Assembly (NCBI GenBank): GCA_903938575.1
Contig: CAJADV010000404.1
Coordinates: forward strand, 1-44,045
Source: an uncultured Gammaproteobacteria bacterium
Lineage (GTDB): Bacteria; Pseudomonadota; Gammaproteobacteria; Pseudomonadales; UBA5518
Length of the DNA: 44,045 nucleotides
Direction of reading: 5' to 3'
Shown: in pieces, positions 1 to 7,384 of the stretch
How positions within the stretch are numbered: position 1 is the first letter of the stretch
Layout: the number at the start of each line of letters is the position of its first letter
The notes under the pieces: model-generated
Told to the model about the DNA's origin: nothing
The model's database searches: none
The model's input: the letters and a program-made list of their open reading frames with translations, nothing else
Program-made: the position numbers and the translations under genes

Positions 1-239
1 AGGACCTTGCCGGGCGTGGTATTCACACCGCCTGCGTCTGTCCGGGGTTCACCGACACCGAGATGCTGCATGCGCATGTAGGCGCGGACGAGGCGGTTCT
101 CGGGGCGTTGGCGAGCGGCATCACCTTCGGCAGGCTGATCGCCCCCGATGAGGTTGCCGAAACGATCCGCTTCTGCGCGCTGAACCCCATCATCAACGGC
201 TCGGTGATCCATGCCAATCTCGGTCAGGTCGAACGCTGA
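1..239 (+). CDS. Short-chain dehydrogenase/reductase, C-terminal fragment (cut by window edge)
   Basis: The reading frame is already open at the window start and ends at the TGA at 237-239, so only about the last 78 residues are present. They contain the SDR post-catalytic segment CVCPGFTDTEM (the PG turn after the active-site Tyr/Lys helix) and the usual C-terminal strand NPIINGSVIHANLGQ. These fit a classical NAD(P)-dependent SDR. The Rossmann nucleotide-binding motif and catalytic Tyr-x3-Lys lie outside the window, so substrate cannot be judged. Two acyl-CoA dehydrogenases follow on the same strand, which is compatible with a role in acyl-CoA or steroid/lipid catabolism. That role is inference. 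Confidence 0.8.
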   Translation, partial: DLAGRGIHTACVCPGFTDTEMLHAHVGADEAVLGALASGITFGRLIAPDEVAETIRFCALNPIINGSVIHANLGQVER

Positions 240-336
240 GAACTTGGGCCGTCCTGACGATTGTCCGTTGCCCGGGGTCTCGGCTACATTGGCGCCGTTT
301 TGCACCGATCCCCCAAACGCCCACGAGGAAAGCGTG

Positions 337-696
337 ATGAGAAAGACCCTGACGATTGTTGCCGCCCTGGCGTTCCCGTTCTTTGCGGCCACGGCCCATG
401 CCGCCTGCACGCTTGAGGCAGAGCCTGCAATTCCCGATGGCAAGTCGGCCACACTCGACCACATGAAGGCCGCCCAGGCCGCGGTGAAGGCCTATGGCGT
501 CGATTATCGCGCCTGTCTCGATGCCGAGGCCGCTGCCGCCAACGCGGCCGCACCCAAGGACGAGAGCGCGGACGCCAAGAACGTACGTGCCACGGCTACA
601 GCCGCTGCATACAACGGCTCAATCGACAAACAGACCGCGCTGGCGGCGAAGTTCAATGATGCCGTGAAGGCTTACAAGGCCGCGCAAGCCAAGTAA
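337..696 (+). CDS. Small secreted Ala/Lys-rich protein of unknown function
   Basis: A 119-residue protein. The ATG at 337 has a GAGGAA ribosome site about 7 bases upstream; a GTG at 334 is an alternative. Residues 1-22 form a clear Sec signal peptide (basic MRK, hydrophobic core, AHA|A cleavage site). The mature chain of about 97 residues has two cysteines, one just after cleavage and one in YRACLDAE, that could form a disulfide. The rest is Ala-rich and probably helical. The pattern IPDG...MKAAQAAVKAY...C...YN...FNDAVKAYKA resembles small periplasmic proteins common in Proteobacteria that have no assigned role. It sits between the SDR and the acyl-CoA dehydrogenases with about 77 bases on its downstream side. 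I do not assign a function. Confidence 0.75.
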   Translation: MRKTLTIVAALAFPFFAATAHAACTLEAEPAIPDGKSATLDHMKAAQAAVKAYGVDYRACLDAEAAAANAAAPKDESADAKNVRATATAAAYNGSIDKQTALAAKFNDAVKAYKAAQAK

Positions 697-773
697 GCCC
701 TTGCCTGTGGGGCGATTCCGGCAGGGAGCCGGCATCGCCCCTGACGTTTTCGATATGCCGGAGCGTGAATCCC

Positions 774-2003
<1,230 letters not shown>

Positions 2004-2055
2004 CAAGTGGGCGTGGCGCCGCGTGCGCGTGCCCCAGGCAGCAGGTGATTTGACG

Positions 2056-3186
2056 ATGGCAATGCCGGCGAATTTCGGATTTGGCGAAGAAGAGCAAATG
2101 CTCCGCGATGCGGCGCGCAAGTTTTTCGCCGACAACCTCCCTTCAGACCGCCTGCACCGGCTGGTGGCAGCACCCGGAGTTGCCGGCGCCGAGCGCTGGG
2201 ACCCGGGGCTCTGGGAACAGATGGCGGCACTTGGCTGGACGGGCATTGCCGTGCCAGAGCGTTGTGGTGGCGTCGGCATGCCTGTGGTGGCCGCGGTGGC
2301 ACTGGCCGAGGAGGCCGGCCGTGCCGGACTGCCAGCGCCCCTGGTGGGGACCTTGCAGGCCAGTCGGCTGCTGGTGGGCTGTGCCAGTGCGGCGGCGGAT
2401 GCGGCGCTCGGCGATATCGTGGCCGGGCAGGCTGTGGCTCTGGCGATCACGGACGCGCGTGGCGCCTGGCGTGGCGATGCCTGCGAGCTCGTGTGGCAGG
2501 ACGGCACCGTCACGGGCACGGCGCCCTGGGTTCAGGACGCGACCAAGTGCGCGGCCTTCGTGGTCAAGGCGCGTGGCCCAGCCGGGGCTGGGCTCTACCT
2601 CGTGCGCGCGGGAGCTCCCGGCGTGACGATCGTGCCAGATGCCATCGTCGATCTCACCCGCGACCAGGGTTCTCTGGTGCTAGCGGGGGCAGCGGCTATT
2701 GAATTGGTGGCATCGGGCGGCGCCGCTGCCGTAGTTGCCGAGGCCGAGGCTGCGCTGTTCATCTTCGTTGCTGCGGACCTCTGCGGTGCGGCTGAGTGGC
2801 TGCTCCAGACGACCGCCGAGTACGCCCGGGTGCGGCAGCAGTTCGATCGCCCGATCGGTTTTTTCCAGGCCGTCAAGCATCCGCTGGTCGATGTGATGAT
2901 GAGCATCGACCTTGCGCGTTCCCACCTCTACAACGCGGCCTGCGCCATCGACCACGAGCCCGAGCGGGCACTGCGTGCTGCTCATATGGCCAAGGCCGCG
3001 GCAGCGGATGCCGCCCGCTTTGGCGCGAGTCGCGCGGTGCAGCTCCACGGCGGGATCGGCTTTACGTGGGAGTGTTATGTGCAGCTGTACTTCAAGCGCC
3101 AGCTCCACAACGAGGCATTGTTCGGGGATGGTGACTGGCACCGGGCGCGCCTCGGCGCGATGCTGATCGACACGGCTGCTGCCTGA
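2056..3186 (+). CDS. Acyl-CoA dehydrogenase, second of an adjacent pair
   Basis: A 376-residue acyl-CoA dehydrogenase-like protein. The N-terminal helical domain (FGFGEEEQMLRDAARKFF) and the C-terminal helical domain with YARVRQQFDRPIGFFQAVKH and QLHGGIGFTWE are clear. The middle FAD/substrate-binding segment is diverged and lacks the GFSEPGAGSD-type motif of its upstream neighbour. That asymmetry is expected for the partner subunit of an alpha2-beta2 dehydrogenase. The ATG at 2056 is chosen because AGGTGA lies about 7 bases upstream; a GTG at 2023 would add 11 unlikely residues. It is convergent with oxyR across a 30-base gap holding the palindrome TGAGCGCTCA but no T-tract. Confidence 0.88.
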   Translation: MAMPANFGFGEEEQMLRDAARKFFADNLPSDRLHRLVAAPGVAGAERWDPGLWEQMAALGWTGIAVPERCGGVGMPVVAAVALAEEAGRAGLPAPLVGTLQASRLLVGCASAAADAALGDIVAGQAVALAITDARGAWRGDACELVWQDGTVTGTAPWVQDATKCAAFVVKARGPAGAGLYLVRAGAPGVTIVPDAIVDLTRDQGSLVLAGAAAIELVASGGAAAVVAEAEAALFIFVAADLCGAAEWLLQTTAEYARVRQQFDRPIGFFQAVKHPLVDVMMSIDLARSHLYNAACAIDHEPERALRAAHMAKAAAADAARFGASRAVQLHGGIGFTWECYVQLYFKRQLHNEALFGDGDWHRARLGAMLIDTAAA

Positions 3187-3216
3187 GCGCTCAGACAGGC
3201 ATCGACCAGCGGTCAG

Positions 3217-4101
3217 TCAGAGCGCAGCGCGCTGCTCCCTGATCACGTCGGCAAGTGACTCGAAAAAACGTCTCTGTCCAGCGCCGCGGCGCCAGACCAG
3301 TCCGATGCTGCGGTGCGGTACGGGCTCCTTGAAGGGAATGAAGCGCAGGCTGCGCGGCGCATCGTGCGTGGCCATCGCGGGCACCAGCGTGATGCCCAGA
3401 TCCGTGCTTACCATCTGCATCAGCGTGGCCAGGCTGGTGGCGCGGAATTCCCGCGATTCCTCCACGGCGTTAAGTTTGCAGAATTCAAGTGCCTGCTCAC
3501 GCAGGCAGTGGCCTTCGTCCAGTAGCAGCAGCGGATGGGCGTCGAGGTCGGCGCCGCACACGCTGCCGCGGCTGGCAAGTGGGTGATGTTCACTCACGGC
3601 CAGGTGAAAGGGCTCATCGAACAGCGCGCACCATTCGAGATCCTCGCCGATCACAGGCAGTGCGAGCAGCGCGAGATCGAGCTGCCCGCGGCGCAGGCGT
3701 CCGAGCAGCAACTCGGTCTTTTCCTCGACCAGCAGCATGCGCAGGCGCGGATAGGCGGCGTGGATAGCCGGGACGATGCGGGGCAGAAGATACGGTGCGA
3801 GCGTGGGGAATGCGCCCAGCCGGTACTGTCCTGCCGAGGGGTCCTTCAGGCGTTTGGCGGTGAGCTGGAGTTCCTCGTAGTCGCGCAGCAGCACTAGCGC
3901 GCGCTCGACGATCTGCTCGCCCGCGGTGGTGACCATGACGCGCCGTCCCGTGCGCTCGAAGATCTCGACGCCCAGATAATCCTCCAGCTTGCGGATCTGC
4001 ATGCTGAGCGTGGGCTGGCTCACATGGCAGCGCTCGGCTGCCTTTCCGAAGTGCCTGAGCTCCGCGACGGCAACGAGATACTGCAGGTCGCGGAGGTTCA
4101 C
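3217..4101 (-). CDS. oxyR: Hydrogen-peroxide-sensing LysR-type regulator OxyR
   Basis: A 294-residue LysR-family activator starting at GTG 4101, with GAGG 8 bases upstream; the longer frame runs into the neighbouring gene. The N-terminal winged helix-turn-helix (FGKAAERCHVSQPTLSMQIR) is followed by the substrate-binding-like sensor domain. The redox segment GHCLREQALEFC places cysteines at residues 199 and 208 by my count, the same numbering as the peroxide-sensing C199/C208 of E. coli OxyR. It is therefore called OxyR rather than a generic LysR protein. It is the last gene of the rubrerythrin operon, 10 bases after the DUF3501 gene. The operon's upstream region carries a near-consensus OxyR site, so it probably activates its own operon. 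Confidence 0.92.
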   Translation of the reverse strand: MNLRDLQYLVAVAELRHFGKAAERCHVSQPTLSMQIRKLEDYLGVEIFERTGRRVMVTTAGEQIVERALVLLRDYEELQLTAKRLKDPSAGQYRLGAFPTLAPYLLPRIVPAIHAAYPRLRMLLVEEKTELLLGRLRRGQLDLALLALPVIGEDLEWCALFDEPFHLAVSEHHPLASRGSVCGADLDAHPLLLLDEGHCLREQALEFCKLNAVEESREFRATSLATLMQMVSTDLGITLVPAMATHDAPRSLRFIPFKEPVPHRSIGLVWRRGAGQRRFFESLADVIREQRAAL

Positions 4102-4111
4102 GCGGGCCGCC

Positions 4112-4696
4112 TCAGTCGAGATCGCGTAGCAGCGAATCCCGCGCCCCGGCGTCAAGGACTTCGGTTTCGTACCGGTAGCGCGGATGCTCGATGCCGAAGG
4201 CGAGTGCGGCCCCGGCGCGCAGCTCTGCCTTGTCCTGCGCATCCAGCGTAAAGCGCAGGAAATGCACGGCGGAGGTCTTCTCCTCGTCCGAGCGCTCCAT
4301 GTCCTCATCGGCCAGCACGGCAAGGCGTCGCTCGCCGATCCGCGCATACACCGCGTGCTCGACGGACCGCAGGTACTTGAGCTGCACCCGGCGTTCCTCG
4401 GCGTCCGGGAACTCCACCAGCATGGTGGCGCGCCAGTCGCTGCCGGCAGGTATCAGCGGGTTGTAGGCGTCGAGTTCGTCCTGGATGGCGGCGGGGTCTG
4501 CCGTTTTCTCGATCCGCAGCATCTCCAGCACCTGGTAGAGCACGGTGTCACGGTTTTCAAACAGCAGCGTGACGTTCTCGCCAATGCGCACCTGGCGGGA
4601 TTTCTTTGCGGCAATGACCTGTGTGCGGAAGGTGTCGCGGGTCCTTGCGTAGTCCTCGACCGAGGGCAGGTCAGCGAGCGTAAGCGGGGCGTTCAT
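4112..4696 (-). CDS. DUF3501 family protein
   Basis: A 194-residue soluble protein of the DUF3501 family, recognised from the N-terminal segment MNAPLTLADLPSVEDYA and the RIGENVTLLFENRDTVLYQV region. No signal peptide, membrane helix or metal-binding cysteine cluster is visible. In proteobacteria this family commonly sits next to rubrerythrin and an HdrD/GlpC-like Fe-S protein, as here, but its biochemical role is not known to me. It starts 10 bases after the stop of the Fe-S protein gene and ends 10 bases before the oxyR start, so the three are almost certainly one transcript. A role in peroxide reduction or in electron delivery to rubrerythrin is inferred from context only. Confidence 0.85.
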   Translation of the reverse strand: MNAPLTLADLPSVEDYARTRDTFRTQVIAAKKSRQVRIGENVTLLFENRDTVLYQVLEMLRIEKTADPAAIQDELDAYNPLIPAGSDWRATMLVEFPDAEERRVQLKYLRSVEHAVYARIGERRLAVLADEDMERSDEEKTSAVHFLRFTLDAQDKAELRAGAALAFGIEHPRYRYETEVLDAGARDSLLRDLD

Positions 4697-4706
4697 GCGG
4701 ATTCCT

Positions 4707-6038
4707 CTAGATGCCGTAGGCGCGACGGAGCAGGCTCAAGGGGTGAGCCGGCTGCTCTTCCTGTCCCATGGCATGGGCGATATGCGCGCCGGCCATCGGG
4801 CAGTCGCTGGTGAGCGCGTCCGGATCGAACTGCTTTACCTGGTTGACCACCGGCTTCACGATTTTCATCGAGTTGTCGTGGGTTTCCTTGCGGACGGCAT
4901 AGGTGCCGTCGTGCCCCGAGCAGCGCTCGATGGCTTTCACCTCGGTGCCGGGGATAAGCGACAGCACCTCGCGGGTCTTCAGACCTATGTTCTGCACCCG
5001 CTGGTGGCAGGCCACCTGGTAGGCAACCTTCCCCAGTGGCTCGATGAAATCCGTGCGCAGCAGCCCGGCTTTGTGGCGGTGCATCAGGTACTCGAAAGGA
5101 TCGAAGATGTTGGCTTTCACCAACTGCACGTCGGCGTCATCCGGGAACATGAGCGGCAGTTCCTGCTTGAACATCAGCGTGCACGAGGGAATCGGTGCCA
5201 CTATGTCCCAGCCGTCGCGGATGGCCGCCGCGAGGATCGGGATGTTGTGCTCCTTCAGCGCAGCCACCGAGGGCAGGTCGCCCAGTTCGAGCTTGGGCAT
5301 GCCGCAGCACTTCTCGCCCTGCACCAGCGTGGTTGGAATGCCGTTGTGCTCGAAAACCCTGACCAGGTCCTCGCCCATCTGCGGGGTGTTGTAGTTGCCG
5401 TAGCAGGTGCTGAACACAGCAACCTTGCCGCGCGTGGGGCCCGCCTGCGCCGCAGGTGAGGTCAGGACCTGGTGTTTCTTCAGGCGGCGCTTGAGAGTCT
5501 TGCTGTCGTACTGGGGTACCCGCGCCTTGTGGTGTACTCCGATCGCGCCCTCCAGCGCTTTTCTGACTACCGAGTTGCGGTTCAGTGCGTTCACCGTAAC
5601 GTCGAGCAGCGGGATGGTGGCCAACTTGCCGACCGCGGTGGTGGAGGACAGCACCCGGCGGCCGAAGCTCGCACCTTCCTTTTTGAATTGCACGGCCTTG
5701 GCGCGCAACATCAGGTGCGGGTAGTCGATTGCCCACTCGTGCGGCGGCACATAAGGGCACTTGGTCTGGTAGCAGAGGTCGCAGAGGTAGCAGTGCTCCA
5801 CGACGTCGGCATATGAAGATTTATCGGCGCCATCGAGGTCGAAGGTCGGTGACGCGTCGATCATGTCGAACAGGGATGGGAAGGAATCGCAGAGGCTCAC
5901 GCAGCGTCGGCAGCCGTTGCAGAGATCGAACACACGATCCATCTCGGCCGTGAGTAGCTTCTCGTCGTAGAAGGCCTCGTTTTGCCAGTCGAGTGGATGC
6001 CGGGTCGGGGCCTGCAGGCCGCCTTCGCGCAGACTCAT
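4707..6038 (-). CDS. HdrD/GlpC-like (Fe-S)-binding oxidoreductase
   Basis: A 443-residue cytoplasmic protein with two [4Fe-4S] ferredoxin motifs near the N-terminus (CNGCRRCVSLC and CYLCDLCYQTKCP). Two cysteine-rich CCG-type domains follow (FSTCYGNY...GEKCCGMPKLE and VACHQRV...ERCSGHDGTY...SDCPMAGAH). This is the architecture of GlpC, GlcF and HdrD electron-transfer subunits. ATG 6038 is chosen because the longer frame overlaps rubrerythrin on the same strand and lacks family features there. It lies 73 bases downstream of rubrerythrin, across a strong terminator hairpin. The likely role, by context, is supplying electrons to rubrerythrin, which here lacks its own rubredoxin domain. The electron donor is not identifiable. 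Confidence 0.88.
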   Translation of the reverse strand: MSLREGGLQAPTRHPLDWQNEAFYDEKLLTAEMDRVFDLCNGCRRCVSLCDSFPSLFDMIDASPTFDLDGADKSSYADVVEHCYLCDLCYQTKCPYVPPHEWAIDYPHLMLRAKAVQFKKEGASFGRRVLSSTTAVGKLATIPLLDVTVNALNRNSVVRKALEGAIGVHHKARVPQYDSKTLKRRLKKHQVLTSPAAQAGPTRGKVAVFSTCYGNYNTPQMGEDLVRVFEHNGIPTTLVQGEKCCGMPKLELGDLPSVAALKEHNIPILAAAIRDGWDIVAPIPSCTLMFKQELPLMFPDDADVQLVKANIFDPFEYLMHRHKAGLLRTDFIEPLGKVAYQVACHQRVQNIGLKTREVLSLIPGTEVKAIERCSGHDGTYAVRKETHDNSMKIVKPVVNQVKQFDPDALTSDCPMAGAHIAHAMGQEEQPAHPLSLLRRAYGI

Positions 6039-6066
6039 CGCGTTCTCCGTCGTATTCGCAGAATCG

Positions 6067-6102
6067 AAAAAGGGGGGGACGGACGGCTGTTGCCGTCCGT
6101 CC
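6067..6102 (-). terminator. Intra-operon intrinsic terminator after rubrerythrin
   Basis: On the minus strand, directly after the rubrerythrin stop codon, GGACGGACGGC pairs perfectly with GCCGTCCGTCC around a 4-base loop (6077-6102). A C-run and TTTTT follow. This is a textbook rho-independent terminator in the gap before the Fe-S protein gene. It probably makes rubrerythrin more abundant than the three downstream genes, which would be expressed by read-through. Confidence 0.8.
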
Positions 6103-6111
6103 GGTGCCGCA

Positions 6112-6534
6112 TCAGCCGGCCAGGTAGGTATCCAGGGTTTTCTGGAACTTGCCTGCGTGGCTGCGCTCGGCTTTCGCCAGCGTCTCAAACCAGTCGGCGA
6201 TCTCGTCGAAGCCCTCGTCGCGAGCGGTCTTCGCCATGCCCGGGTACATATCGGTGTACTCGTGCGTCTCACCGGCTATCGACGCCCGCAGGTTGTCTGC
6301 GGTGCCGCCGATCGGCTTTCCGGAAGCCGGATCACCCACGGCCTCTAGGTACTCGAGGTGACCGTGTGCGTGGCCCGTCTCGCCTTCTGCGGTCGAGCGG
6401 AACACGGCTGCTACATCGGGTGCGCCCTCTACGTCTGCTTTGGCAGCGAAGTACAGGTAGCGGCGGTTGGCCTGGCTCTCGCCCGCAAAGGCGTCAGCCA
6501 GGTTCTTGGCGGTCTGGGAACCTTTCAGGTCCAT
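6112..6534 (-). CDS. Rubrerythrin-family ferritin-like di-iron protein without a rubredoxin domain
   Basis: A 140-residue four-helix-bundle di-iron protein. Ligands are visible at E19 ([10 protein letters not shown]), E52 and H55 ([10 protein letters not shown]), in AGETHEY, and in AERSHAGKF. Rubrerythrin reduces hydrogen peroxide in the cytoplasm. Canonical members are about 190 residues and end in a Cys4 rubredoxin domain. This protein stops after the bundle and has no cysteines at all, so it must receive electrons from another protein, plausibly the Fe-S protein encoded downstream. A GGAGG ribosome site is 6 bases before the ATG. It is the first gene of an operon ending in oxyR and is probably induced by OxyR through the site at 6630-6666. 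Confidence 0.92.
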   Translation of the reverse strand: MDLKGSQTAKNLADAFAGESQANRRYLYFAAKADVEGAPDVAAVFRSTAEGETGHAHGHLEYLEAVGDPASGKPIGGTADNLRASIAGETHEYTDMYPGMAKTARDEGFDEIADWFETLAKAERSHAGKFQKTLDTYLAG

Positions 6535-6602
6535 GTCATGCCTCCATGATGGGGTGGGGTGGGTTCACGCAAGAAACCCCTTAGGGTGATCGAGCGGGGT
6601 TT

Positions 6603-6630
6603 AGGATAACCTCGCATCGATAAGTTTCAA
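6603..6630 (-). promoter_or_regulatory. Candidate sigma-70 promoter of the rubrerythrin operon
   Basis: Minus-strand TTGAAA (6630-6625), a 16-base spacer, then TATCCT (6608-6603). The -35 box abuts, and by one base overlaps, the OxyR site, the arrangement expected for an OxyR-activated promoter. The -10 matches consensus at four of six positions, which fits an activator-dependent promoter. The leader to the rubrerythrin ATG would be about 60 bases and holds an AAACCCC/GGGGTTT inverted repeat (6574-6602). Confidence 0.55.
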
Positions 6631-6666
6631 CAGTAATTCTCTATCCAATGGATAGATAGCAACTAT
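6630..6666. promoter_or_regulatory. OxyR binding site upstream of the rubrerythrin operon
   Basis: The sequence reads ACAG-N7-CTAT-N7-ATAG-N7-CTAT at 6630-6633, 6641-6644, 6652-6655 and 6663-6666. The published E. coli OxyR consensus is ATAG-N7-CTAT-N7-ATAG-N7-CTAT, so 15 of 16 core positions match with exact spacing across four helical turns. A perfect inverted repeat, TCTATCC-AAT-GGATAGA (6640-6656), forms its centre. It lies between the ubiX stop and rubrerythrin, and oxyR itself is the last gene of the downstream operon. Confidence 0.85.
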
Positions 6667-6715
6667 CGAAAGCTGCGAACCCCAGCGCTTGCCGCAGACC
6701 CGGCAGGCTGAACCC

Positions 6716-7285
6716 TCAGCCGGGTTCGCCCCATCGCTTCAGCAAATCGTGTTCGATCCCCAGGCAGTCGAGCGCGCGTCCGACCGTCTGGTCTATGAGA
6801 TCGTCCACGGTGAGCGCGCCGGCGTAGAACGCGGGCACGGGGGGCATGATCTGGGCGCCGTAGTCGGTGGCGCGGAGCATGAGCTCCAGGTGCCCCTTGT
6901 GCAGCGGCGTCTCGCGCACCATCAAGACGAGTCGGCGCCGCTCCTTCAGGCAGACGTCCGCGGCGCGCACCATCAGGGTGTCGGCGTAGCAGTTGGCGAC
7001 CCCGGACAGGGTCTTGATGCTGCAGGGCGCAATGATCATGCCCTCGGTCCGGAAGGATCCGCTGGCGATCGATGCGGCAAGGTTGTCGTTGCGGTGCCAC
7101 ACATCACAGAGTTCGCGCAGTTCCTCGGCCCTGCGGCCCGTCTCGATGGCGAGGGTGCGGTCTGCCACCGCCGAGACGACCAGGTGGACCTCGTGGGTGC
7201 CGAGTTCACGCAAGCGTTCGAGGAGGCGTGCGCCGTAAATGACGCCGCTCGAGCCGCTGATTCCGACGATGATCCTGCGGGGCAT
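6716..7285 (-). CDS. ubiX: Flavin prenyltransferase UbiX
   Basis: A 189-residue protein, the same length as E. coli UbiX. UbiX attaches a dimethylallyl group to FMN to make prenylated FMN, the cofactor of UbiD-type decarboxylases, including the ubiquinone biosynthesis enzyme. The N-terminal IIVGISGSSGVIYGARLL is the FMN-binding glycine/serine loop. The segments MIIAPCSIKTLSGVANCYAD, RETPLHKGHLELM and MPPVPAFYAG are family signatures of the active site. ATG 7285 is chosen from the family start (MPRRIIVGIS); the open frame extends upstream without recognisable sequence. It is divergent from the mechanosensitive channel gene. No ubiD is visible in the window. Confidence 0.95.
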   Translation of the reverse strand: MPRRIIVGISGSSGVIYGARLLERLRELGTHEVHLVVSAVADRTLAIETGRRAEELRELCDVWHRNDNLAASIASGSFRTEGMIIAPCSIKTLSGVANCYADTLMVRAADVCLKERRRLVLMVRETPLHKGHLELMLRATDYGAQIMPPVPAFYAGALTVDDLIDQTVGRALDCLGIEHDLLKRWGEPG

Positions 7286-7384
7286 GGCCGCTCCGGTACT
7301 TGTTCTGCGGGGACCCCGCTGCCCGCGAGGCGGGCGAGCGAGGCAGTGTAGACTTCTGGCCGATCGAGAAAGAATCGGTGGACG

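Noticed and set aside
3184-3193. Palindrome TGAGCGCTCA between the second acyl-CoA dehydrogenase and oxyR
   Set aside because: Too short, includes the stop codon and lacks a T-tract; neither terminator nor operator is supported.
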